A stretch of 64,000 nt of DNA. Origin: Heterobasidion occidentale. Lineage: Eukaryota; Basidiomycota; Agaricomycetes; Russulales; Bondarzewiaceae. The stretch is from positions 2,170,001-2,234,000 of the forward strand of contig JBCAQO010000003.1 of assembly GCA_039111635.1 (NCBI GenBank). The letters run 5' to 3'. The notes under the pieces were generated by a model. That model did not search any database. It was not told the origin of the DNA and saw only the letters and a program-made list of their open reading frames with translations. Shown piece by piece: positions 54,281 through 64,000 of the stretch; position 1 is the stretch's first letter; the number at the start of each line of letters is the position of its first letter. A program made the translations under genes and the position numbers.

Positions 54281-57200
54281 ATGGACATATATTCCAGTAC
54301 TTCTCCGACTTGGTTGCAGCAGCAGCAACAGCAGCAGGCCCAGCAGCAGCTCCAGTCATCCGATGCACAATCCGCCCAGAGGCCTGCGTCTGCTGATTGG
54401 AAAGACAGCACGCTCGTCCCGAATGGCGGCGCTACACCCACGCCCGTCCAGGGAGGCATCGATTTGAGCGATTTCGGTTTGGGCGACTTATCGGGTGAGC
54501 CTCCATGCACCATCACTTGCCGCTCGAGTTTCCCTTCCCTTATCCTCCTCCATCAGTCCCGCAACCCTCCTCTTCGTCCCCCACGTCCTTCTTCCCCTTT
54601 CCCCATAGCTACTTTTCCGTCCCTGGGCCCTACAATGCCATGGGATACGCCGCCGCCGCCTGGCCGAACCAGCCAGGATCGGTCCCTTTATCTTCCTACT
54701 CCACACTGAACGGCGCGACCACTTCCACCATGGGATCCTCTCAGTCTACTCAGTCGTCGACTCCGCAGCAGACCATGATAGAGTGAGCGTTTCTCCATGT
54801 TTGGGGCCCAAATCTGTGACTCAATGTATGCTCTCTAGCCCTGCATTGACAACGATCAACACCTCCAACACGACCTCTCAACCTTACGCGTCCTCGTCTA
54901 ATATCTCTCAATCCCAACCCTCTCCTCAACTTACCCAGCGTCCAGCACCGCAGTACTCCTACACACATATGCACCCATCCGCACTATCTTATGTTCATGC
55001 AGCGCAATTTTCAGCCTCTCAGCAGCAATCTCAGCATCAGGGCACCCTCTCTCCCTTTGCCCTCCATTCGCCCTCTATGATGACGGGAATTCCCCCGACG
55101 TCGTTCTACAGCAACCCAGCGACGGTGACTGTTCCTGTGCAGAGTCGTAAAGAGCAATTTATGTCGGCGATCAAGCCATCTCTTTCACCAAAAAGCTTTT
55201 CCGGTGCTCGTGGAGTCCAACAGCTGGTAAATCAGATTGCGGAGTATGGAATAACACAAGTGGATGCGCAAACGCGTTTGGATATCTTGACTAAAATCAG
55301 AGACAACGCAGGCAACCACTTCTTCCGAGCGTGGCTGGAGAATCCAACCGCAATGGAAATCGCCCGCGAGTGGCTGAAGGCGGGAGCCACTAATACGGAT
55401 GATGATCAGTTGCAAGAAACCATCATGCCCTTGTTACACGTAAGTTTTCACATGCCCCCTTCCACCGTCAATTTTTTTTGATCCGTTTTATCCTGTCACC
55501 GTGTGATGGTTTTCGGTTTGGTCGATTGTTGCGCGGGTTCATCGCTTAGATAACAGATCGTTTGCCCTTCACATATGAATCTTTGGCAGCGTCCAAGGTA
55601 GGGAGGATCATACGGAAGTTGGGTAAAGATGCTTCGATCCCTGGTGAGTTTGACGTTCTGCATCTCCAAACATCCTTCCCCACTATGAGAATCACCTACA
55701 CGGCGAGCGTCATGAATATGGTCCCTCGCGGGTGTCCTATTCTCGAATTGAAGTCTGTTCAGCTTGGAAATGAGTTTTCTGTACCGTTCTGCGAAGACGT
55801 CGTCGCAAATGTATCTAACTACAATGTCTGCCTACAATCGCGTTCTACAGCTGTCAAGGACATGGCATCAAACTTAGAACGTAAATGGCGCGAGAAATAC
55901 GTGCCGGAGCACGAACGGGCGATGAACGTTGACGAAGATCCGCAGGGTGGGTCATGTCAGTCCGTCTCACCGCTAACACGTCGTTTGACCATGCCTGCAT
56001 CCCAGCGAGGAAGCGTAAGGCCGAACCACCTGCATCAAAGTCAGCGCAGCCGACGAAGAAGGCGGCTGTTTCTTCGGCGTCATCTTCAAAACCAGTGGTG
56101 GTGAAGAAGGAGAGCAAGGCGGCGCCCCAGACCGTCAAGGACTCCAAATCCGACTCCTCGTTCTTCTCTGCGCCGAAGCCGAAGCCGAGGCTTCCTAGCT
56201 TCAAGAAGTCTCCAGCGCCTCCTCCAGTAAAGAAAGAGCCAGATCCGAATGTCGCGCAGCCATCTGCAGTGGATCCGTTCCAGGAGGCGCTCAAGGATAT
56301 GGCCAAGGGACGCAAACCTTCGCCGGCGGCTGTTTCTTTTGCCGCGAATCACAGTACCGCGACCGGGTCATCGACACAGACCCCAACGGGATTGACAAAG
56401 TTGGGCAAGAAGAAAAAGGTGGTGAAATGGGCCCCTGAGGGTCAGCTCGAGCTGGTGAAGCTCATCGAGAAAGCGATTTACGATGACGATCCCGTAGATG
56501 TCAGCTTCATTCATTTGCGCTCGATTTTTGGATTGTGCATTAATTACGTCTGGTTCCGGGTCGATACACAGGGTGTCCATTCTCTGCATAATGTGCGCGA
56601 CCTCGACCGAGACGAAGGAGCCGCGCTGCACGCCCATTTGTTCGAAGAGTTAATTGACTGGTCCGAGCCCCAATGTAAGCTGTTTGAAATTCTAAAAGCC
56701 GGTATGCGAAGCTCACAAAGGAACCTTCATACATCATAGCTATCCAGTTTTCGCCGAACTTGGACGTGCCCCCGCGAGGAGGAGAGAGTCAGGAAAAGAC
56801 GACGCAGGAGCAGCGCGAGCTGACGGCGCTGGGCGCGATGTACTTGTCGCTGCAGCAGATACCTGAATCGCCGGCTGAACCAGCGACGCAGATACAGCCT
56901 GAGCTGGTGGACGAGCACGTGCGCACCATGCTGGTGGGACCGGATGTTGATTCGCTCTTCTTCTCGACGCCTCGGGATCAGCCCGCAATGGGCGCATCAG
57001 TGTCTGACCTCGTCGACCAGCTCGCCAGCAACCCGTCGTCGACGCCTGGCATGACGAGCGCTAAGAGTGTTGCCGGCTTCGACCCGAACCTTATCGCTCA
57101 GGTGACCTCCATGGGAAATTTGCCCCCGGAGCAGCTGCAACACCTCGCTCAGCTTCTTGCACAGCAATCGGCCTTTTCCGGCGGCGCGCCGAGCGCGGCG

Positions 57201-57576
57201 CAAGGCGACTACAGCGCCCCCGAAGGCGATCACGACTGGAGCTCGGCGATGTCGACCAGCGATGGATACAGTGGCGAATATGGGCTGCCGGCCGGAGACG
57301 AGCGACGGTGGGAGGGCGCTGGGCGCGGGGATCGGGGGCGTGGTGGTAGTGGCGGCGCGCGCGGCCGGGGCCGGGGCCGCCCGGACGGGCTTAGAGAGAG
57401 TAGAGCACGAATACCTTGCACCTTTTATGCACAAGGAAGGCGAGCATCCATCCATCCAGCCCACATACCCACATACCCAGCCCAGCCCCGAAGCTGATAA
57501 ATCGCGTTTGTTTGCGCACCACAGATGCAGATACGGCGATCAATGTGACTTCAGCCACGAGCCGCTCTCCTACTGA
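54281..57576 (+). CDS. PNUTS-like protein: TFIIS N-domain, PP1-binding motif, CCCH finger
   Basis: The ATG at 54281 gives MDIYSSTSPTWLQ and a Gln run. A Ser/Gln-rich region precedes a helical block like the TFIIS N-terminal (LW) domain: GARGVQQLVNQIAEYGITQV, RLDILTKIRDNAGNHFFRAW and TYESLAASKVGRIIRKLGKD. Next is a basic, Pro-rich stretch and the motif KKVVKWAPEGQLELVKLIE, which fits the RVxF-type PP1-docking pattern (K-V-V-K-W) as in human PPP1R10 (PNUTS). The C-terminus has an RGG-like segment and one CCCH finger, C-x7-C-x5-C-x3-H (CTFYAQG joined across an intron to RCRYGDQCDFSH). By analogy it may recruit PP1 to terminate transcription by RNA polymerase II. The orthology is inferred from domain order; about nine introns. 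Confidence 0.78.
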
Positions 57577-58134
57577 GCGCAGCCTGGCGGCGCTGCTGCA
57601 GACGTCTGGTTCGGCCGCGTCACGGGCCTGACGCACGGCGTTTTCTTCTGCACACGTACATACCTTTGTGTCCGGCGCGCACATACCGCTTGCGGATGTG
57701 ATGAATCGACGTATCTTATGATTGGCTATTGTTCCGGCATCTTGCTCTCTTGTCTTTTCACTTTCCTATCGGGGCGGCACGTTCGTATTTGTGATCGCTG
57801 ACGATCCAAGAAGGCAGTTTCCCACAGACACAACCACAACAATAAAACGCGGGAGGTGAGTCCAGGCAGCCCTTGGACTGTTGATATTCGTCGGGGAATG
57901 GTCGGTGATGTACAGTACAGGTGTGAATAAATACGACGCCGATTAAACATATAACATCCTCTCCCCCCTCCGGCAGTGTTGTGGCAAGAAACAGTGCGTA
58001 TATGTAGAATACAATATCTATGCAAAGCGAGAAGAAACCAGGATGACGAACGACGATGAGAGCAGTAGACACGAGAAGGAGACAAACATATGTGCAAAGG
58101 GGCGGGGAAGGATGGGGGTATGCGTTGTGTTTCT
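57577..58134. other. Convergent intergenic region, PNUTS-like / LIM-binding
   Basis: 558 nt between stops. It contains the two presumed 3' untranslated regions; nothing coding was seen. Confidence 0.5.
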
Positions 58135-61100
58135 TTACCCTCCGCCCGCGGTCCGTCCGCGCTTTCGCGGGGGACGCTTGGCAGGAGGAGGCTGCTCCGA
58201 GGACGTCGCCGTTGTCGGCGACGCGGTATCTGTGTTGGTCGCTTTGCGCTTCAGCGACGTGTTGGACATTGAGGGCGTGGACGACGAAGCGGTGGGTGCG
58301 GGCGCGGCTGGGGGCGCGGTGGAGGTGCTGAGGCCCGCGACGGGCGTGGGTGGGTGGGCTTGCTGTGGCGTGCCCTTTGGTTTGTCTGGCGATGGCGGTG
58401 GCACAGATGAAGGTGGTGGCTGTTGGACCTGCTGTTGGACCTGTGGATGGGCCTGCTGCTGCGCATGATGTGCTTGGGAATGCTGATGCAGATGTTGTTG
58501 CGCCTGCTGATGGGCCTGCTGCTGCTGCTGCTGTTGATGAGCTTGCTGCTGCTGTTGTTGATGGGCCTGCTGCTGCTGCTGCTGATGCACCGCCTGCTGC
58601 TGCTGCTGATGGGCCTGCTGCTGCAGCTGCAGCGACGACGGGCCACTGGGATGGCCGTCTGGCGGACCGGGCATGCCCGAAGGCGTCGATCCATACACGG
58701 ACTGGGACAGCGCTGACGTGGTGTGCGCGCCGTTGATCCCGTCCCCGTACTGGCTGGGAATGCCGATTGGCACAGTGCCGTAGACAGGGCCATTCCCAGG
58801 GTTGTGCGAGTCGCGGATCTTCTGGGCGAACTGCTTCAGCGCGTCTGATGTCCCGCGTCGATAGCGCCGACGGAGCGTGATTAACGTATCGGTGATGATG
58901 CGGGCGCGCGGGGGGTGCTTATCAGCGCCATTGCGCACGGACGAGCCTTATCGTGATCGACGACTCACCCAATGGTCCAAGAGTATTCTCCGTAGAGTAT
59001 GTGATCAGGTCCGACATCTGCCCGACACTCTCCGCCAACTGCCATCCGCGAAGATCCATCCCATTGACAGACCCGATGCGATGCGATGCGATGCGAAATC
59101 GATTAACCGAGATGAACACAACACAAATAGACAGACAGACTCGCACCTCAAGACACCGCATCGTTGCTTGCGGGATGCCAAACGCGTTCACCGGCTCGGA
59201 CGGGATCATCGCGCGTTCAAACAGGATCTTCGGCTCATCCCACTTGTCCTCTTCCTTTAGCGCGCCGCTGCCCCCACCCCCGCCACCACCGTTCATCGTC
59301 GGTGTCTGCGCGTTCCGTAGCCGTGGCGTCTTCGGCGGCTCGATGCGCTGCCCTATGATCATGTCTAGCGAAATGTGCTTCTCGTACAAGTTCGAGTCGA
59401 ACACTAGGCTGTTGATCTTCAGCGCGTAGCTCGGGTGCGTCGAAGACGCCTGGGCGGACGCGCCGTTGGCAAGGTGGTGCGGGATGACAAAAATGTGCGC
59501 GGTGAGAGGCCCGCGGAGTGTCACAGTGTAGCCGTTGGTGTATTTGTACGACCAGACTGCTTGTATGCACTCCACGATCGCGTGGTTGTTTGAGACGGGG
59601 CGTTCCCGCGCGCCGTCTAACGACAGCGTCATGGACTTCACGCCAGACTGGCTAGTGACGAGGAAGAATCGAGGCAGTATCGGCGTGCCTACCTCTGAAC
59701 GCACAAATAAAGATTTATATAGAAATCGGGCCATCTAGCTTGAGAGGACGACGCACCGAATACTTTCGCCTCATTTTGCTGGTTGTCTTTCCACAACGTG
59801 AGTTTCATCGTCGCGGATGGCAGGAAATACTCGTTCACGAGATCTTCCCAGTGTGTCAACTGCAGTTTTCTCGCGTCTGAGTCCTACGTTCGTCCCTTGA
59901 GCTATGGCGATATCGACGTTACAAGATCAAGAAAACGTACTTTTGAATGCTCAGCCAGCATACCGCTGAACTGCAGCAGCCGCACGAGACCCTGGCCAAC
60001 GCCTACAACGGGCGCCCTAAACAAAAAGAGAATTAGTATGGAGTTCCATTGCGACATCTCGTCAGTAGAATCGAAACTCACGTTGGAATCGGCCTCATCT
60101 GAGCCTGAACCAGCTGCGGCACTCGCGCTCGCAAAGCGCTGCTCTCAGGCGGCGTCCCTCCGTTCTGGGGCGCAGGCCCCGATACTGGACCCGGCCGCAT
60201 CATTGCCTGCATATGCATCGGCGCCTGTGCCCCCGGCATCTGCTGCTGCTGCTGGGGTGGTCCCTGCGACTGAACCGACGGCGGGCGCTGAGGTTGCTGC
60301 TGCTGATGCTGCTGCTGCTGCTGGGGGTTGGGGGGGATGGCAAGCTGCGGATTCTGTTGCAGCTGTTGTGGCGGCGGCGCCCCGCCGATATTCGCAGGGC
60401 GGCCCTGTAGCAACATCGCGTTGGGGGGAAGCGAAGCGCTCGCGGGGAGGGGGGTGCGCGAGGGTCCCGCTTGCTGTGACGGCGGGCGGCCGGGAGGTGC
60501 GGGTTGGGGCTGGGACTGCGGACGGGAGGGGTGTGGTAGGTGGCCGTTCATCTGGTCTTGCTGAGCGTGGTGCGGCGACATGTGGGAGCCGGGGTGCGGC
60601 TGGATGGACAGGGGCTGTTGCTGCAACGCGTGTTGTTGCTGCTGCTGGTGTTGCTGTTGCAGCTGCTGCTGCGGCTGGTGCTGCTGCTGCTGCTGTTGCT
60701 GCTGCTGTTGTTGTTGTTGCTGCTGCTGCTGCTGTTGTTGTTGCTGCTGCTGATGCTGATGCTGTTGTCGTTGGGGGGAAAGACCGAGTGGGCGCTGGTG
60801 TTGGGACGTGGGTGGTGGCGCGGTTCCGCCCTGTTGCTGTTGTTGAGGTGGCGGCATGCCAAAAGACGCGCTGTACCCGTCGTCATTCTGATCCTGTGAT
60901 GCCCGCATCGACGCGAATTGCTGCGCGGGCGTCATCTGAAAATCGACGCGATTCGGATTCACAGGGGCGCCCGCGGGCCCCCCGCTGCCAGGAGCGCCGC
61001 CACTACCCATCGCCTGAGCCATGTCGATGTGCTGGTGCTGATTCGGCGGGGTCGAGGACGGGCCAAACCCAAACTGGCCGGGCGCGCCGGGCATGCGATT

Positions 61101-62114
61101 GCCCGGATGCGGCATGCCTGGCGCGAAGGGCTGGTTCGGGAAACTCATGAACATCGCGTTCTCGGGAGGCGCGCGGTCGATCGCGCCCGCCATCGTCATG
61201 TTCCCCGCAGGGGCGTGCGCCTGCGAGTGCGCGCTGCGCGGGGAGGACGCGATGTGCGGCTGGGCGTGCGCGTGCGGGCCAGCGAGGCCCATAGGATTTT
61301 GGAAGGAGTGCTGTGGGAGGGTGGGCTGCATCCCGCCCTGGTGCGGCTGGCCGAGCGGGGACTGCTGCTGCGGCATCGCGCCCATCATAGGGGGCTGCCC
61401 GGAGGGGGCGCGCGCCATGCCCTGTGTCATGTTCTGAGGCATCCCGGGCATGCCTTGAACGTGTCCCGGCCGCGGGAGCCCCATTTGCGCGGCGGGGGAC
61501 ATGTGGCTAGCGATCTGCTGCTGATTGGGCTGTGGCGGGCGGAGGCTCATCGGGGGCTGCTGTTGGGCGGCTTGCCTGAGCTGGCCGGGCATGGCAGGCT
61601 GGACACTCATGCCGAGGCCGCCCATGCCACCCATGCTCGGTGGGCCACCGTGCAGACCGACCATGGGGCCGCCAGGTTGGCCCGTTGGCTGAGGCTGAGA
61701 CGGGGCGCGTCGAACAGGGACGCCAGAACCTGGCTGTTGCATCATGCCACCGGGAAAGCCGACGCCCTGGAGCTGAGCTGGCCCGATCCCGTTGATGTGT
61801 GGGCCGGAGGGGCCGTTCGCCTGTGGGTTCATGCCTTGGGCATTCTGCTGGAGGTAGTTTTGGCGGCGGCGCTGGGTCTCGGCCTGCTGGAGCTGGAGCT
61901 GATAATTGCTGGCTGCGTTTCCAGACTGGGAGCCGGGGAGGAAGGCGATGTTAGGATTGATATTGGTGCCGTTTGGGAGAAGGCTCATGTGTTGTGGCTG
62001 AGGTTGTGGCTGCTGACCGGAGGGAGGTTGGAAAGGCGGTTGGGACATGTTGAGCATGTTCGGTGTGAGATGAGGCATTCCCTGAGGACGAATCATGTCT
62101 GGGCGGACATTCAT
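58135..62114 (-). CDS. LIM-domain-binding coregulator, Ldb1/PtaB type
   Basis: The long first exon (ATG 62114, MNVRPDMIRPQGMPHLTPNM) encodes about 675 residues rich in Pro, Gln, Met and Gly, with a Gln run of over 30 codons near 60,650-60,770. Later exons carry the LIM-binding core: LVRLLQFSGMLAEHSK, RKLQLTHWEDLVNEYFLPSA, TPILPRFFLVTSQSG, HAIVECIQAVWSYKYTNGYT and SYALKINSLVFDSNLYEKHI. After LAESVGQMSDLITYSTENTL and FAQKIRDSHNPGNG the C-terminus is Gln-rich again, ending KRPPRKRGRTAGGG, which is NLS-like. Ldb1-type proteins scaffold transcription factors; fungal members (PtaB, Mfg1, Adn1) control hyphal growth, adhesion and biofilm with Flo8/Som1-type partners. The window does not show the partner. 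Confidence 0.85.
58470..58630 (-). repeat. Polyglutamine-coding tracts in the LIM-binding gene (3' end)
   Basis: Runs of CAG/CAA separated by Ala-His dipeptides (AHQQQQQ units) on the minus strand. Confidence 0.9.
59075..59094. repeat. (GATGC)4 repeat in an intron
   Basis: Four perfect GATGC units in an intron of the LIM-binding gene. Confidence 0.85.
60640..60770 (-). repeat. Long polyglutamine-coding tract
   Basis: More than thirty CAG/CAA codons on the minus strand, interrupted by His, Pro and Leu, in the first exon of the LIM-binding gene. Confidence 0.9.
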
Positions 62115-62482
62115 TGGAGGCTGAAGGGAAGAGGGATGGAACTGGAAGGGAGGAGGATGGGCCAGGATGTGACGATGATGGAATTTTGAGCATGCAGTCG
62201 GGGATCCGACGAGGGCGACTGCGAAGAACGCGGATGAGGGCGGTGTGAGATGGCGGCGACAACGGCGACGACGACGAGGGTGGGATGGAGCGGGGGTGAG
62301 TGGGAGGGAGAGACGAGGGGCGGTGCTGGGGCTGTCGAGAACGAGGCGGGCTCCAACGCTCTTCGATGGTCCACAAACTCACACGCCCTCCCAAGTTATT
62401 ACCTAACAATCCCGTCACACACGTCACACATCCCGCCGCCTCTCTCCCGTCCGCGTCTGCTCTCCCCCGCAGCCCCCGCCCC
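62115..62482. other. Divergent promoter region, LIM-binding / IMP3
   Basis: 368 nt between the two starts, GC-rich, with no convincing element. Confidence 0.5.
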
Positions 62483-63397
62483 ATGGTTCGTCAGCTCAAG
62501 CACCACGAGCAGAAGCTCCTCAAGAAGGTCGACTTCCTCAACGTACGTCCCTTTTTTTCCGCTCGTTTTTACCCCAGTGCTCACCGAATCCCTCAGTGGA
62601 AGCAAGATGCCAACGTCCGTGAAATCAAAGTCATGCGCAGGTACCACATCCAGGACCGGGAAGACTACCACAGGTGTGTCCGTCCCCGCCACGCCCCCAC
62701 GCGTCCGCTCGCTCACCCCCTCTGACTCCAGATACAACAAGCTCTGCGGCTCGCTGAGGTCCCTCGCCCACCGCATCTCGCTGCTGCCCGCACAAGACCC
62801 GTTTCGGGCCCGCATGGAGGGCCAAATCCTCTCCAAGCTCTTCGACATGGGTGTCCTCAACTCCCAGGCGAAGCTCAGCGACGTCGACAACAAGCTCACC
62901 GTCGCCGCCTTCTGTCGCCGCCGTCTCGCCGTCATCATGGTGATGGCCAAGATGGCCGAGACGGTCAGTGCGGTGCGCGATCATCTCCGCTTCTCCTTCC
63001 CAGTGCTTCTAGCTCACGCTCTCTCTCCGATGTATGCTGTGCTTTTGTTCTTCTTGTCTCGCCTCGTCTTTTTCTTTCTTTCTTTTCTTGCTCACCTTCG
63101 CAGGCTGTCAAGTTTGTCGAGCAGGGTCACGTCCGCGTCGGACCAGACACGGTCACCGACCCTGCTTATCTCGTCACCCGGTACGTCAACCTCAGAACGT
63201 GTGAGCTTCTTTGCGTACTGATTCTGCTATCGATCGCTCGCTAGGCACATGGAGGACTTTGTGACGTGGGTCGACACATCGAAGCTCAAGCGGACGGTCA
63301 TGACATACAATGACGAAGTGGGCCCTCTCTACTGCGCGACCTGTCGACATTGGCTGAACGAATATCTTTGTAGCTCGACGATTTTGATCTTCTATGA
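62483..63397 (+). CDS. IMP3: U3 snoRNP protein IMP3 (S4-domain)
   Basis: IMP3 is an SSU-processome component that stabilises U3 pairing with pre-rRNA in the nucleolus. The ATG at 62483 gives [20 protein letters not shown], and a GTACGT intron follows. Then come [60 protein letters not shown] and [18 protein letters not shown]. The S4 RNA-binding block [20 protein letters not shown] follows, then TYNDELDDFDLL. The total length is close to the usual ~183 residues. The last small exon (from about 63375) gives LDDFDLL and the stop at 63395-63397. Five short introns. Confidence 0.93.
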
Positions 63398-63826
63398 GCC
63401 AAGTCGTGATAGACCTCGTGTTGCGTCCAGGCGCTGTTTAGCGGGCCCGGGATCAGCGTATATGTTGACTTGTGAAGATCTGCGCCGAGCGCACGACTGC
63501 ACGCTTGACGCGCAGGCCTCGAAAAGTACTTTTATACCATGTTGTAGCCATAGCTGTAATAGTGTATGTTTTTTCTGCAACGCCAGGGTATTTTGTCGCT
63601 TCGCGATGCGGCGAGCGGGGTCGTCATGCACGTGCAAACAGATGTTTCCCCGAACTGGCAAGCGGTTGCTTGTTCTCCTCATCGCCACACTCGCCGCGTC
63701 CTCAGCCCGCCCAGCGGCACGACTGCCTTTCCCCCTTCCTCGACACCCTCCTTGTTTCCCGTCCCAGTTCTCGCTTTTTGTTTCGTTATCTTTCTCTTTC
63801 TCCCTATTGTGTGTTTCGTATAGATC
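63398..63826. other. Intergenic region, IMP3 3' flank / kinesin promoter
   Basis: 429 nt between tandem plus-strand genes. The last ~200 nt are pyrimidine-rich, as in fungal leaders, and a 5' UTR acceptor-like TATAG lies at 63819-63823. Confidence 0.5.
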
Positions 63827-64000
63827 ATGGCCGAACACGGCGACGGGAACATCAAGGTCGTCGTCCGATGTCGCCCTCTCAACTCCCGCGGTTCGTCTTT
63901 TCTACATTCCGTCCTCCTCGTATAAATCCCAACCTCCGTGCCATATTCTTGCTCCTCCCTCATACCCCGCCCCGCACACAAACCCGCCGCACGCCTCGTC
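63827..64000 (+). CDS. Kinesin motor protein, N-terminal fragment (probably kinesin-3)
   Basis: The ATG at 63827 gives MAEHGDGNIKVVVRCRPLNS, the start of a kinesin motor domain (the KVVVRCRPLN strand is the first beta-strand of the motor). An intron donor (GTTCGTC) follows after the codons for R. Only the first exon is in the window. The short N-terminus and the residues NIKVVVRCRPLNSR resemble Unc104/kinesin-3 motors that move vesicles and endosomes, but the subfamily needs the rest of the protein. Confidence 0.7.

Overview
The window reads as nuclear DNA of a filamentous basidiomycete, most likely an Agaricomycete (Polyporales-like; inferred from the protein sequences, not proven). Genes are densely packed, have many GT-AG introns of about 45-100 nt, and there are no operons, bacterial signals, tRNAs, rRNAs or transposons that I could support. 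I resolve 25 protein-coding genes, two of them cut by the window edges, and almost all are conserved housekeeping or regulatory genes.

Layout. 1-8 kb (very GC-rich): the 5' part of Mediator subunit MED13 (minus), a divergent DUF2433/phosphoesterase-like + RRM protein (plus), and an unrecognised single-pass membrane protein (minus). 8.8-19 kb: tRNA adenosine deaminase TAD2 (minus), mitochondrial IF3 (plus), a large PPR-like protein (minus), nuclear cap-binding subunit CBC1 (plus) and a YEA4-type UDP-GlcNAc transporter (minus). 19.6-31.6 kb: a Pcl-type cyclin (plus), an SH3 protein (minus), the FLX1-type mitochondrial carrier (minus), a prolyl oligopeptidase (plus) and a quinone-oxidoreductase-like enzyme (minus). 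31.9-36.5 kb: ribosomal protein eS25 (plus), an FGGY ribulokinase (plus) and ribosomal protein uL2 (minus).

37.6-64 kb: a glutamine-rich SSXT/SS18-like coactivator interrupted by an assembly gap (minus), a cytochrome b5-acyl-CoA dehydrogenase fusion (minus), RAD16 (minus), a WWM1-like WW protein (minus), an HMG-box protein (minus), a PNUTS-like TFIIS-N/CCCH protein (plus), a LIM-domain-binding (Ldb1/PtaB-type) coregulator (minus), IMP3 (plus) and the first exon of a kinesin (plus).

The genes do not form a pathway cluster. Themes are transcription control (MED13, SS18-like, Ldb1-like, PNUTS-like, HMG), RNA and translation (CBC1, TAD2, mIF3, PPR, eS25, uL2, IMP3) and organelle or metabolic functions. 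I did not find a convincing new multi-gene system. The most consequential structural observation is that the 100-N gap at 42185-42284 is flanked by two near-identical ~760-nt copies that differ almost only in G-run length. This is best explained as two unmerged overlapping contig ends inside the SS18-like gene, so a gene model drawn straight across the gap is wrong. Exon boundaries were inferred by frame continuity and GT-AG signals; there is no transcript support.
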